A program made the position numbers and the translations under genes. From Gracilibacillus salinarum (lineage in GTDB: Bacteria; Bacillota; Bacilli; Bacillales; Amphibacillaceae), in assembly GCF_022919575.1 (NCBI RefSeq), contig NZ_CP095071.1, positions 124,001 to 188,000 on the forward strand: 64,000 bases of DNA. The letters are read 5' to 3'. Below, piece by piece: positions 49,404 to 59,586 of this stretch (position 1 is the first letter of the stretch; every line of letters begins with the position of its first letter). The notes under the pieces were generated by a model. It worked only from the letters and a program-made list of their open reading frames with translations, had not been told where the DNA came from and made no database searches.

Positions 49404-51587
49404 ATGAAAAGTAAAACAACAAAACTCATGCCAACCGTATGGATGATCATTTTTTCGTTGCTGTTTCTCATTATTGCAGGTAGATTCTTATATATCGAAA
49501 TTGCTGGTGAAGTAAGTGGCGTGTCGATACAGGAACTTGCTGATGAAAAAAGGACCAATCAATACAGTATTCCGGCGACACGTGGTACAATCTATGACCG
49601 AAATGGCATGGCACTGGCACAGGAACATGTTGTTTACCGGTTATATGCAATTGTCGATGAAAGCTATACTACAAATCCAGCAACTCCTAAACATGTCAAG
49701 GATATTGATAAAACTGCCGAAAAGCTTGCATCAATCTTAGACATGGATAAGCAGGATATTAAAGATCGATTAAACAGCGGTGTAGAAAATGACAAGTTTC
49801 AAGTGGAATTTGGTCAGCAATCAAGAGAACTTAATCAAGAGCAAAAAGAAGAAATTGAAGCATTAAAGCTCCCGGGGCTTAATTTTATTGAGGAGCCGAT
49901 CCGCTATTATCCAAATGGTGTATTTGCTTCACACACGATTGGATTGACGGATAAGAAGGAAGACCAGATTGTAGGGATAAATGGTATCGAAGGGTTAATG
50001 AATGATCGTTTAACAGGAAAAGCAGGATCGATTTCCTATCAACGAGATAATTTCAATATGAAACTATTAAACCCAAAAGAAGTCATTAATCAGCCTGAAA
50101 ATGGTGATGATGTCTATTTAACACTTGATCAGAAAGTACAAACGTTGCTCGAGGACGCTATGTCCCAAGTAGAGGAAGAATATGAACCATCACGCATGAC
50201 AGCCGTTGTGATGAATGCAAAAACCGGTGAAGTGATGGCAATGAGTAACAGACCAACATATAACCCGAATGATCTAGGTGAAGTGGGTAACTGGTATAAT
50301 GATGTGATTGCCACACCTATTGAACCAGGGTCTACGATGAAAGTTTTCACACTAGCATCGGCTATTGAAGAAGGGGTATGGAATCCAAAAGAAAAGTATA
50401 AATCCGGTACCTATAAAGCAGAAGGTTCTGATAAAGTAATTGGTGATCACAATGGTGACCGAGGTTGGGGCGAGATTACTTATTTAGAAGGAATCCAACG
50501 GTCATCTAATGTTGCGGCAGCGAAACTAGCTTTTGAGAAAATCGGACCGGGAAAATTCCTGGAGGATCTGCAGGCCTTTGATTTTGATAAGAAAACGGGT
50601 ATTGACTTACCAGGAGAGGCAATTGGTCGTTTAGTTTATGATTATCCGAGTGAACAAGTATCAGTATCATATGGTCAAGGTTCTACGTTTACACCAATCC
50701 AACTAATGAAGGCAGCTACAGCTATTGCCAATGATGGTAAAATGCTCAAGCCATATATCATTGATAGGACCGTTGACCATGATACCAAAGAAGTAATTTC
50801 TCAGAATGAACCGGAAGTGGTAGGGCAGCCTATCTCAGCAGATACAGCCCAACAGACTTTGGACGTATTGGAAACAGTCATTACTTCTGAGAAAGGGACT
50901 GGACACAATATTTATAATCTAAGTGATTATACAGTTGCTGGTAAAACAGGGACTGCTAACTTCGTAGATTCAGAGACTGGTAAATATAAAACAGGAAGAG
51001 ATGGCTATATCTTTTCATTCTTAGGAATGGCTCCCGCAGATGATCCAGAACTGATCATGTATGTTTCGGTCAAAGAACCGAAGCTGAAAGATACAGAGTC
51101 AGGTTCAGCACCTGTTTCCTTCGTTTTTAAAAACGTGATGGAAAACAGTTTAAAATACTTAAACATTGCCCCGGATAAAAAGGCATCTGAACCAGTTAAA
51201 GTAGTAGAAATCCCTGAGTGGGAAGGAAGCAGTACAGAAAACTATGTGTCTAAACTGAAAGAGTTAGGAATCGATCCAATAGTCATTGGAGATGGCGACA
51301 AGGTAGCAAAAGTCAACCTGGAACCAGGAACGAAACTAACTTCGAGACAGACCGTTTTTGTTGCTACGGATAACTTAACTATGCCAGATATGACAGATTG
51401 GGCATTCAGAGAAGTATTAGCGTTTAGAGACTTTCTGAATTTAGATGTGGAGTGGGTTGGCGACGGCTATGTCACCAAGCAAAGTATTGAAAAAGGTGCT
51501 GCCTTAAATGAAGGGGATTATGTGATGGTGGAACTTGAACAGCCACAAGGATCCAGCCAACCGGAAGAGACAAACGAAGAAGAGTAA
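49404..51587 (+). CDS. pbpB: Penicillin-binding protein 2B (division transpeptidase)
   Basis: 727-aa class B PBP for septal cross-linking. N-terminal membrane helix (about 12-30), dimerisation domain, transpeptidase domain with SXXK (Ser310-Lys313 in PGSTMK), RSSN and KTG (514-516), then two PASTA-like repeats (about 590-715). An acidic tail ends the protein. The Leu-rich N-terminus and PASTA domains fit PBP2B of Bacillus. It probably partners with FtsW. Confidence 0.94.
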   Translation: MKSKTTKLMPTVWMIIFSLLFLIIAGRFLYIEIAGEVSGVSIQELADEKRTNQYSIPATRGTIYDRNGMALAQEHVVYRLYAIVDESYTTNPATPKHVKDIDKTAEKLASILDMDKQDIKDRLNSGVENDKFQVEFGQQSRELNQEQKEEIEALKLPGLNFIEEPIRYYPNGVFASHTIGLTDKKEDQIVGINGIEGLMNDRLTGKAGSISYQRDNFNMKLLNPKEVINQPENGDDVYLTLDQKVQTLLEDAMSQVEEEYEPSRMTAVVMNAKTGEVMAMSNRPTYNPNDLGEVGNWYNDVIATPIEPGSTMKVFTLASAIEEGVWNPKEKYKSGTYKAEGSDKVIGDHNGDRGWGEITYLEGIQRSSNVAAAKLAFEKIGPGKFLEDLQAFDFDKKTGIDLPGEAIGRLVYDYPSEQVSVSYGQGSTFTPIQLMKAATAIANDGKMLKPYIIDRTVDHDTKEVISQNEPEVVGQPISADTAQQTLDVLETVITSEKGTGHNIYNLSDYTVAGKTGTANFVDSETGKYKTGRDGYIFSFLGMAPADDPELIMYVSVKEPKLKDTESGSAPVSFVFKNVMENSLKYLNIAPDKKASEPVKVVEIPEWEGSSTENYVSKLKELGIDPIVIGDGDKVAKVNLEPGTKLTSRQTVFVATDNLTMPDMTDWAFREVLAFRDFLNLDVEWVGDGYVTKQSIEKGAALNEGDYVMVELEQPQGSSQPEETNEEE

Positions 51588-51667
51588 CAACAGACACAGT
51601 GTTCTATTCATCCGTTTAAAAACATATATTGGGACAAACAGTTTCTTGCGTATAAAGGAGTAATGTC

Positions 51668-53593
51668 ATGAAACGGGTAACCAATATTATGGTACAACGT
51701 CGAATAGTCGCTGTGTTTCTTATTGTTTTTGTGGTGATGGGGATTATCCTTGGCAGATTGGGGTATGTACAATTTATCTGGTCTGATTTTTTAATTGCTC
51801 AGGCTGATGAGTTATGGAGCAGAGATATCGTATTTGAACCGGAACGGGGAAAAATTGTCGATCGAAATGAAGAAGTGTTGGCCGAAAATGTTTCAGCTCC
51901 GACTGTCATGCTTGTACCAAGACAAATAACAGATCCTGACCGTACAGCACAAGCATTGGCAAAAGTACTCGGCATGTCCAGTGAAGATGTACTAGCTGCT
52001 GTCCAACAGAATGAACGAATTGTCATTTTAAAGCCAGAAGGACGAAAAATATCAGAAGAAAAAGCAACCGCCGTTCAGACATTGGATTTAGAAGGGGTAT
52101 ATGTGGCTGAAGATTCGGTCAGGCATTATCCCAATGGTGCTTATTTATCACATGTATTAGGGTTTAGTGGTATTGATAATCAGGGATTAACTGGATTAGA
52201 GTTAACCTATGATGATATGTTAAGCGGAACAGAAGGCAGTCTTTCTTTCTATAGTGATGCAAAGGGAAAAAGAATGACAAAAATGGCCGATAAATATACG
52301 CCACCTACGGATGGTTATGACCTGCAATTAACGATAGACAGCCGCGTGCAAACAATTATCGAACGGGAGCTGGATATTGCAGAGGAAAAATATAATCCAG
52401 ATGGGGCAATTGCAATTGCTGTAAATCCAAAAGATGGCAGTATTTTAGGCATGTCTTCAAGACCAACCTTTGACCCGGCAAATTATCAGGAAATTAGTGC
52501 AGAAGTTTATAATCGCAATTTGCCAATTTGGAGTACGTATGAGCCTGGATCGACCTTTAAGATAATTACATTAGCAGCGGCACTGGAAGAAAAGCTTGTT
52601 GATTTGGAAAATGACCATTATCATGATGATGGTGATATTGAAGTAGGGGGTACCCATCTTCACTGTTGGAAAAGCGGTGGTCATGGTGAGCAAACATTTT
52701 TAGAAGTAGTGCAGAACTCTTGTAACCCAGGATTTATTGTGATGGGTCAGAAACTAGGAAAAGAACGATTATTTTCCTATATTGATCAATTCGGCTTTGG
52801 GGAAAAAACAGGGATAGATCTACAGGGAGAGGCATCCGGTATTTTATTTGATGTCGATAATGTAGGGCCGGTTGAATTAGCAACCACAGCTTTTGGGCAA
52901 GGGGTTTCGGTAACGCCGATTCAGCAAGTAATGGCAGTCTCTGCTGCTGTAAATGGTGGCTATTTATATGAACCATATGTAGCGAAGGCGTTTCTAGATC
53001 CGATAACTGGTGAGGCGGTAAAAGAATCGGAACCGGTGTTGAAGAATCGTGTTATCTCATCTGAGACGTCTAAAGAAGTGAGAGAAGCACTCGAATCAGT
53101 TGTAGCTCAAGGTACTGGGCGCAGTGCTTATGTGGATGGATATCGTGTCGGAGGAAAGACAGGTACAGCACAAAAAGTTGGTGAAAATGGTCAGTATATG
53201 GAAAATAACCATATCGTTTCTTTCATAGGCTTTGCACCAGCGAATGATCCGGAAATAGTCGTATATGTAGCAGTCGATAACCCTAAGGATACTGTTCAAT
53301 TCGGTGGTGTAGTAGCGGCACCGATAGTTGGAACGATTATCGATGACAGCTTACGTGCATTAGGTGTTGAGAAACAAGAAGATGGTATCGAAAAAGAGTA
53401 CCAATGGCCGGAATCATCCCCCGTAGAAATTCCTGATTTAGTCGGGTTAAAGAAAAGTGAATTGCAAGAATATTTACTTTCTCTTGAAGTTGATGCCGTC
53501 GGTGAAGGGGACTATATTATTGATCAATCACCTGAAGCAGGAGAAAAAGTAGAAGAAGGAAGTAAGATTCGCATCGTTTTAGGAAATAAATAG
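51668..53593 (+). CDS. spoVD: Stage V sporulation protein D (PBP)
   Basis: 641-aa class B PBP needed for spore cortex in B. subtilis. Membrane helix (about 12-32), transpeptidase with STFK (Ser295-Lys298), SCN and KTG (497-499), one C-terminal PASTA domain (about 575-640). The gene directly after pbpB is spoVD in spore formers. AAAGGAG upstream. The 80-bp gap before it contains CATATATT, which slightly resembles a SigE -10, not convincing. Confidence 0.93.
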   Translation: MKRVTNIMVQRRIVAVFLIVFVVMGIILGRLGYVQFIWSDFLIAQADELWSRDIVFEPERGKIVDRNEEVLAENVSAPTVMLVPRQITDPDRTAQALAKVLGMSSEDVLAAVQQNERIVILKPEGRKISEEKATAVQTLDLEGVYVAEDSVRHYPNGAYLSHVLGFSGIDNQGLTGLELTYDDMLSGTEGSLSFYSDAKGKRMTKMADKYTPPTDGYDLQLTIDSRVQTIIERELDIAEEKYNPDGAIAIAVNPKDGSILGMSSRPTFDPANYQEISAEVYNRNLPIWSTYEPGSTFKIITLAAALEEKLVDLENDHYHDDGDIEVGGTHLHCWKSGGHGEQTFLEVVQNSCNPGFIVMGQKLGKERLFSYIDQFGFGEKTGIDLQGEASGILFDVDNVGPVELATTAFGQGVSVTPIQQVMAVSAAVNGGYLYEPYVAKAFLDPITGEAVKESEPVLKNRVISSETSKEVREALESVVAQGTGRSAYVDGYRVGGKTGTAQKVGENGQYMENNHIVSFIGFAPANDPEIVVYVAVDNPKDTVQFGGVVAAPIVGTIIDDSLRALGVEKQEDGIEKEYQWPESSPVEIPDLVGLKKSELQEYLLSLEVDAVGEGDYIIDQSPEAGEKVEEGSKIRIVLGNK

Positions 53594-53626
53594 TTAAAAA
53601 GATTGATCGTAAAGAACTTGTCTCTC

Positions 53627-53635
53627 TGCTATAAT
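53627..53635 (+). promoter_or_regulatory. Extended -10 promoter upstream of murE
   Basis: TGCTATAAT (TATAAT 53630-53635), 45 nt before murE. Confidence 0.5.
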
Positions 53636-53679
53636 AATATAGTTGAAAATGATAATAAGTAAAAAGAAAAGGTGACACA

Positions 53680-55140
53680 ATGAATGCCAAACAATTAATC
53701 AACGTCTTACCAGACTATACTTGCACGAACAATATAGAATCAATTGAAATCAAACAATTGGAAATGGACAACAGACGAATCACAACGGACGCATTATTTG
53801 TATGTATTAAAGGCTATACCCAAGATGGACATGAGTATGCTGAAGCAGCTGTAGAAAGTGGAGCAAAGCTGATTGTAGCAGAAAGACAATTAAATGTTTC
53901 CGTACCTGTAGTGATTGTACCGGATACATCCAGAGCACTTGCTCAATTAGCGAATGCTTTCTATCAGCATCCATCTAAGCGTATGAACGTCATCGGTGTA
54001 ACAGGAACAAATGGAAAAACATCGGTAACCCATATCATTGATGAAATTCAGCAACGGGCTGCTAAGAAAACAGCGCTGATTGGTACAATTAAGATGACCA
54101 TTGATAAGATGGAATATGAAGTGAAAAATACGACGCCAGATGCGTTATTCTTGCAAGACAGTTTTCAGAAAATGGTCGATCAAGCCATCGATGTTTGTAC
54201 GATGGAAGTTTCGTCGCATGCACTGGACTTAGGAAGAGTTCACGGCGTAGATTTTAATATTGCTGTTTTTACTAATTTAAGTCAGGATCACCTTGATTAT
54301 CACGAATCAATGGAAAGCTATCTGCATGCCAAAAGTTTATTATTTTCACAGTTGGGTAATACATTTGATGAAAAGCAGCCAAAATATGCTATCATCAATG
54401 AAGATGATGCCAATGCTACGTTCTTGAAGAATGCAACAGCTCAATCGGTATTAACGTATGGAGTTAAGAATAATACCACTTTTCAAGCTGTCAATGTAAA
54501 ATTGATGGCTAGTGGTGTTTCTTTTACTATGAAAACCCCGGAAGGTGACGTGCAAGTCGAAAGCAAGCTGATGGGGATGTTCAGTGTGTATAATTTATTA
54601 GCTGCAGCAGCGGCGAGTTACGCAGCAGGTATTGATTTAGTTACAATACAAGAAGTGTTACATGCTACTTCAGGTGTTAAAGGACGTTTTCAACCAGTGG
54701 AACACAGTGGAGACTTCGGTGTGATTGTCGATTATGCTCATACTCCAGATTCACTTGAGAATGTATTAACTACCATTAAGCGTTTTTGCGAAGGAACCAT
54801 TTATGTAGTAGTTGGATGTGGTGGGGACCGCGACAGAAGAAAGAGACCATTAATGGCTGAAGTGGCATGTAAGTATGCTGATAATGCCATTTTTACTGCG
54901 GATAATCCGCGCTCTGAAGCACCTCAGGCAATTCTTGATGATATGATTGATAATCTAACTTATACTAATTATCAAATTGTTCCAGACAGAGAAACAGCAA
55001 TTAAACAGGCGATCGAACAAGCTAATGATAAAGATGTCGTCCTCATCGCGGGTAAAGGTCATGAGACTTATCAGATCGTCGGTGATCAAGTGTTAGATTT
55101 TGACGACGAACAAGTTGCAAAAAAATATTTAAGCGAGTAA
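53680..55140 (+). CDS. murE: UDP-MurNAc-tripeptide synthetase
   Basis: Mur ligase adding the third amino acid of the peptidoglycan stem. ATP loop GTNGKTS at 109-115; DNPR motif at 408-411, the signature of meso-diaminopimelate-adding enzymes, so the wall is probably of the A1-gamma DAP type. 486 aa. AAAGGTGA ribosome binding site. Confidence 0.96.
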   Translation: MNAKQLINVLPDYTCTNNIESIEIKQLEMDNRRITTDALFVCIKGYTQDGHEYAEAAVESGAKLIVAERQLNVSVPVVIVPDTSRALAQLANAFYQHPSKRMNVIGVTGTNGKTSVTHIIDEIQQRAAKKTALIGTIKMTIDKMEYEVKNTTPDALFLQDSFQKMVDQAIDVCTMEVSSHALDLGRVHGVDFNIAVFTNLSQDHLDYHESMESYLHAKSLLFSQLGNTFDEKQPKYAIINEDDANATFLKNATAQSVLTYGVKNNTTFQAVNVKLMASGVSFTMKTPEGDVQVESKLMGMFSVYNLLAAAAASYAAGIDLVTIQEVLHATSGVKGRFQPVEHSGDFGVIVDYAHTPDSLENVLTTIKRFCEGTIYVVVGCGGDRDRRKRPLMAEVACKYADNAIFTADNPRSEAPQAILDDMIDNLTYTNYQIVPDRETAIKQAIEQANDKDVVLIAGKGHETYQIVGDQVLDFDDEQVAKKYLSE

Positions 55141-55179
55141 TAAACGTAACAGCTGGATAGAAGATTGGAGAGAACATGG

Positions 55180-56166
55180 ATGAATGAATATACATTTTTA
55201 ATTACAGTAGCGATCGCATTTTTGATCACTGTTCTGCTATCCCCGATATTGATTCCTTTTCTGAGGAGATTGAAATTTGGTCAAAGTATCAGAGAAGAAG
55301 GGCCGAAATCACACCAGAAGAAGTCAGGAACGCCAACAATGGGGGGCGTAATGATTATTTTAAGTATTACGATTACGACTATTTTCGTTGTACTTCGTGT
55401 GAATAATGGTGTGCTCGGCTACGAAATTTTTCTATTATTATTAGTATTAATCGGATTTGGTCTGTTAGGTTTCCTCGATGATTTTATTAAAGTCGTTTTG
55501 AAACGGAATTTAGGATTAACATCCAAGCAAAAACTGCTCGGTCAGCTTGTTATTTCGGTTATTTTTTATATCGTATTATTGAGAGAGGACTTTGCCACTA
55601 CAATATCGTTACCAGGAACGGATATGGCGCTCGAGCTCGGCTGGTTTTATCCGATTTTTATTGTAGTCATGCTGGTAGGATCATCTAATGCTGTTAACTT
55701 GACTGATGGACTAGACGGTTTGTTAGCAGGGACAGCTGCAATAGCTTTTGGCGCATTTGCTATTTTAGCTTGGTACGGAATTCCTGATTTAACGATCACC
55801 CTATTCAGTCTTGCCGTAGTTGGTGCACTTTTAGGTTTTCTTGTCTTTAACGCGCATCCCGCTAAGGTATTTATGGGTGATACTGGCTCCTTAGCATTAG
55901 GTGGTGCTATTGCAGCGATCGCTATCTTATTGAAAATGGAAATCCTGCTAGTGATTATTGGTGGTGTCTTTGTTTTAGAAACATTATCCGTTATTATTCA
56001 GGTTATATCATTTAAAACAAGAGGGAAGCGGATCTTCCTGATGAGTCCACTTCATCATCATTATGAATTAAAAGGCTGGTCAGAATGGCGTGTCGTCACA
56101 ACGTTCTGGGCTGTGGGTATATTGTTCGCGATATTAGGCATTTACATTGAGGTGTTGTCAACATGA
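55180..56166 (+). CDS. mraY: Phospho-MurNAc-pentapeptide translocase
   Basis: Makes lipid I. 328 aa with ten predicted helices; [19 protein letters not shown] and the HHHYELKGW loop are diagnostic active-site stretches. ATG 55180 is 9 nt after TTGGAG; an earlier ATG is out of frame and a TTG at 55165 overlaps the ribosome binding site. Overlaps murD by ATGA. Confidence 0.96.
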   Translation: MNEYTFLITVAIAFLITVLLSPILIPFLRRLKFGQSIREEGPKSHQKKSGTPTMGGVMIILSITITTIFVVLRVNNGVLGYEIFLLLLVLIGFGLLGFLDDFIKVVLKRNLGLTSKQKLLGQLVISVIFYIVLLREDFATTISLPGTDMALELGWFYPIFIVVMLVGSSNAVNLTDGLDGLLAGTAAIAFGAFAILAWYGIPDLTITLFSLAVVGALLGFLVFNAHPAKVFMGDTGSLALGGAIAAIAILLKMEILLVIIGGVFVLETLSVIIQVISFKTRGKRIFLMSPLHHHYELKGWSEWRVVTTFWAVGILFAILGIYIEVLST

Positions 56167-57509
56167 ATGAGTTAAAAGCATTTCCTTATCAAAGAGTGTT
56201 AATATTAGGTCTGGCAAAAAGTGGAACAGCAGTAGCGAAATTATTACATCGCAATGGAATTGGTGTTATCGTCAATGATTTAAAAACGCCGGAAGATGAT
56301 GATAATGTCCGTCAAATTAGAGATCTTGGTATAGGAGTTATCGTAGGAGAACACCCACTGTCTGTATTAGATGATGTAGATGCTGTGATCAAAAACCCGG
56401 GTATTCCTTATGAGAATGTTCTGATCAAAGAAGCGTTGCACAAAGACTTGCCGATATTGACGGAAATTGAATTAATTGCTTATTTCGGAATTGATCAAGT
56501 AGTGGGTATCACCGGATCTAACGGAAAAACAACCACTACAACATTAATTTATGAGATGTTTAAACGGGCGGAACTTCCAGCAAGTCTTGCAGGGAATATA
56601 GGCCATGTTGCTTCAGAAGTAGCAGAAGGCATGGAGGAAAATGAAAAGATGATCATTGAGTTATCATCTTTTCAGTTATTAGGCGTTGACCGTTTCAAAC
56701 CAAGGATTGCTGTTTTACTAAATCTTTTTGAAGCACATCTCGATTATCACCATACAATCGAACATTATCAAAATGCGAAAGCAACTATTTTTAAAAATCA
56801 AACGGAACAGGACTATCTCGTCTATAATGCTGATGATCCCCGCATTAAGCAGATGGTCAAACCTGCAGCTTCTACACTTGTGCCTTTTAGCCGTGAAGCC
56901 CAGCTCACGACTGGCGCATATTGTAAAGATGGTGCGATTTATTTCAAGCAAGAAAAAGTCATGGATATCGATGCAATTGCATTGGTAGGGGCACACAACC
57001 TCGAAAATATTCTGGCTGCAGTTGCCGTAGCAAAGATTGAAGGGATTTCTAATCTTACCATACAAGCAGTGCTTGGTAGTTTTACCGGCGTGTCCCATCG
57101 CTTGCAATTTGTTGAAGAAGTTAATGGCAGGCTTTGTTATAATGATTCGAAAGCTACCAATATATTAGCTACTTCGAAAGCTTTAAACGCATTTAGCCAA
57201 CCTGTGATTCTATTAGCGGGTGGCCTTGATCGTGGAAATGAATTTGATGAGTTAATTCCACATATGTCCAATGTCAAGGGAATGGTCTTGTTTGGAGAGA
57301 CAAGTGAGAAGTTAACTCGCGCAGGTAAGGCGGCAGATGTAGAACAAATTCAAATTGTGACAACGATGGAAGAAGCCGTTCAACAAGCCTATCAGCTATC
57401 GGAAAAAGGTGACATCATTTTGTTGTCCCCCGCTTGTGCGAGCTGGGATCAATATAAAACCTTTGAAGAAAGAGGCAACATGTTTATCGATTCTGTGCAT
57501 AAGTTATAA
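56163..57509 (+). CDS. murD: UDP-MurNAc-L-Ala--D-Glu ligase
   Basis: 448-aa Mur ligase; ATP loop GSNGKTT at 118-124, central YNDSKATN and C-terminal [12 protein letters not shown] motifs. Start overlaps the mraY stop by 4 nt (ATGA), implying translational coupling. It is followed by an attenuator-like region rather than directly by the next gene. Confidence 0.96.
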   Translation: MNELKAFPYQRVLILGLAKSGTAVAKLLHRNGIGVIVNDLKTPEDDDNVRQIRDLGIGVIVGEHPLSVLDDVDAVIKNPGIPYENVLIKEALHKDLPILTEIELIAYFGIDQVVGITGSNGKTTTTTLIYEMFKRAELPASLAGNIGHVASEVAEGMEENEKMIIELSSFQLLGVDRFKPRIAVLLNLFEAHLDYHHTIEHYQNAKATIFKNQTEQDYLVYNADDPRIKQMVKPAASTLVPFSREAQLTTGAYCKDGAIYFKQEKVMDIDAIALVGAHNLENILAAVAVAKIEGISNLTIQAVLGSFTGVSHRLQFVEEVNGRLCYNDSKATNILATSKALNAFSQPVILLAGGLDRGNEFDELIPHMSNVKGMVLFGETSEKLTRAGKAADVEQIQIVTTMEEAVQQAYQLSEKGDIILLSPACASWDQYKTFEERGNMFIDSVHKL

Positions 57510-57583
57510 TAGGGGCTTGTCTATTATAACCAGCACGTATCACGCAACAGCCCCTAATTCTAAACGAATTTGGGGGTTTTTTT
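57510..57583 (+). promoter_or_regulatory. Attenuator-like hairpins between murD and spoVE
   Basis: TAGGGGCT (57510-57517) can pair with AGCCCCTA (57549-57556). The CCCCTAATTC part (57551-57560) can instead pair with GAATTTGGGG (57566-57575), followed by T7 (57577-57583), an intrinsic terminator. The two pairings are mutually exclusive. The GGGGG at 57572-57576 is also the only ribosome-binding-like sequence for the next gene, whose GTG follows the T-run. Confidence 0.65.
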
Positions 57584-58687
57584 GTGGAAGCAATGGTAAA
57601 ACATCGAAAACCAGATTATCTATTAATCTTCTTTATTCTGTTGATACTTACTGTGGGGACTATTATGGTATATAGTGCCTCGTCTATATGGGCGGAGTAT
57701 AAATTTGGTGACACATATTATTTTTTGAAACGGCAGCTGTTATTTGCGGGAGTAGGTATTGCTGCGATGTGGTTTGTCTCTCAGATTCCTTATTTTCAAT
57801 GGATTAAATACCGCAAATGGATTTTTATAGGCTGTTTTATTCTCTTGGTTGCTGTACTGATTCCAGGGGTCGGATTGGTTAGAGGGGGAGCGAGAAGCTG
57901 GATAGGAGTAGGAGCATTCAGTATTCAACCGGCGGAATTCATCAAACTTGGTATGATCATGTTTTTAAGTGGTTATCTCGTTAATCATCAGGACAAGATT
58001 ACGGAGTTTAAAAAAGGATTTGTACCGCCATTAGCATTAACTATGCTTGTTTTTCTATTTATTATGCTGCAGCCAGACCTTGGGACAGGTATGGTTTTTC
58101 TCCTGACATGTTTTCTGTTAATCTTTGTAGCAGGAGCTAGGATCATCCATTTTGTATTCTTAGCGGGATTTGGTTTTATCGGATTTATGCTGCTGATCAT
58201 TTCGGCACCGTATCGGATTAATCGAATTACTGCCTTTCTTGATCCGTGGGAAGACCCGTTAGGAACCGGATTTCAAATAATTCAATCACTCTATGCGATT
58301 GGACCAGGAGGATTACTAGGAGTAGGTTTTGGTAACAGCCTGCAAAAATATTTTTATTTACCAGAACCGCACAATGATTTTATATTTGCTGTTATTGCAG
58401 AAGAATTAGGTTTTCTTGGAGCTAGTTTTGTTATTTTATTGTTCTTTCTGTTTATCTGGCGTGGAATACTAGTTGCGATTCATGCCCCTGATTTATTTGC
58501 AAGATTGCTTGCTATAGGTATAGTAGGGATGATTGCCATTCAGGTGATGATTAACATTAGTGTTGTTATTGGCCTCATTCCAGTAACTGGGATTACATTG
58601 CCCTTCTTAAGCTATGGAGGATCATCTTTAACACTAACACTATGTTCAGTTGGCATATTAATTAACATTAGTAAATATCGCCAGTAA
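57584..58687 (+). CDS. spoVE: SEDS-family protein, SpoVE by position
   Basis: 367-aa polytopic SEDS glycosyltransferase (TIMVYSASS, QPAEFIK, QPDLGTG, LPFLSYGGSSL). In B. subtilis the SEDS gene after murD is spoVE, the cortex enzyme that works with SpoVD; ftsW is already present at 19.6 kb, so spoVE is preferred. GTG 57584 (7 nt after GGGGG) is the likely start; ATG 57593 is possible. murG and murB, which follow spoVE in B. subtilis, are absent here. Confidence 0.87.
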   Translation: MEAMVKHRKPDYLLIFFILLILTVGTIMVYSASSIWAEYKFGDTYYFLKRQLLFAGVGIAAMWFVSQIPYFQWIKYRKWIFIGCFILLVAVLIPGVGLVRGGARSWIGVGAFSIQPAEFIKLGMIMFLSGYLVNHQDKITEFKKGFVPPLALTMLVFLFIMLQPDLGTGMVFLLTCFLLIFVAGARIIHFVFLAGFGFIGFMLLIISAPYRINRITAFLDPWEDPLGTGFQIIQSLYAIGPGGLLGVGFGNSLQKYFYLPEPHNDFIFAVIAEELGFLGASFVILLFFLFIWRGILVAIHAPDLFARLLAIGIVGMIAIQVMINISVVIGLIPVTGITLPFLSYGGSSLTLTLCSVGILINISKYRQ

Positions 58688-58726
58688 ACATGGGCTATTT
58701 GGATGATGCTCGAATAGGTTAGAGTG

Positions 58727-58735
58727 TGATATACT
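58727..58735 (+). promoter_or_regulatory. Extended -10 promoter of divIB
   Basis: TGATATACT (TATACT at 58730-58735), 60 nt before divIB. Confidence 0.45.
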
Positions 58736-58794
58736 AGAACAAAGCGAGTATATTTTTGGCAGTATATTGATTTAAAAGTAAAGGAAGTATATAT

Positions 58795-59586
58795 ATGGGA
58801 CAGAAAAGAGTCGTTTCGATTGAAGATCGTATTCCAAAATTGAAACAAGATCGTCGAAAAAAAGCAAATAGAAAATTGATTTTTTATTTGCTTATCTTTT
58901 TTCTATTAATCTTTATCGTCATTTATCTGCAATCTCCTATGAGTAATGTGAAGCATATTTCGGTTGAAGGGGCTCAATGGATTGATGACGATGTAATTAT
59001 TAATCAGAGTGGTATCGAGGACAATGCTAATTTTTGGGGCGTACATACAAAAGATTTAGAAGAAAATATTATAACACACCCACAAATAAAATCGGTGGAT
59101 GTGTCGAAGTCCTTTCCTAATACCATTGTGATGAATGTGAATGAATTAAACCATGTGGCTTATGCACAAATGGAGGACAACCTTTATCCTTTGTTAGAGA
59201 ACGGGGATTTGTTAGATTCGGTTAACTGGTCTGATATTAAAGGTGATGTACCGGTTCTAAAAGGATTTTCGGACGATCACTATCTTCAGGAATTATCGGA
59301 AGAGCTGGCTAGTACGTCACCTTATGTAGCGGTGTTAATTTCTGAAGTAACTTGGGTACCTTCTGATTCTAATCCATACAAAATTAAACTTTATATGACA
59401 GATGGTCAGGAGGTGGAGTCTTCTATCCGAAATTTATCCTCTAATTTAGAAAGTTATCCATCGATTGTCAGTCAGCTGGACCCAGAGAAGGAAGGCGTGA
59501 TTAAGATTGACCAGAGTGGGGCCGTATTTACACCTTATGAGGTCGATAAGAAAGAGGAGGAAGAAATAGAGGGTAATGAAGAGTAA
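58795..59586 (+). CDS. divIB: Cell division protein DivIB/FtsQ
   Basis: 263-aa bitopic protein: basic cytoplasmic N-terminus, membrane helix (about 28-46), POTRA domain (about 50-118) and beta domain, acidic tail. Fits DivIB; partner of FtsL and DivIC. Overlaps ylxW by 11 nt. Confidence 0.9.
   Translation: MGQKRVVSIEDRIPKLKQDRRKKANRKLIFYLLIFFLLIFIVIYLQSPMSNVKHISVEGAQWIDDDVIINQSGIEDNANFWGVHTKDLEENIITHPQIKSVDVSKSFPNTIVMNVNELNHVAYAQMEDNLYPLLENGDLLDSVNWSDIKGDVPVLKGFSDDHYLQELSEELASTSPYVAVLISEVTWVPSDSNPYKIKLYMTDGQEVESSIRNLSSNLESYPSIVSQLDPEKEGVIKIDQSGAVFTPYEVDKKEEEEIEGNEE

Noticed and set aside
51601..51667. SigE promoter before spoVD
   Set aside because: CATATATT resembles the -10 element but no matching -35 is found at the right distance, so it is not listed as a feature.
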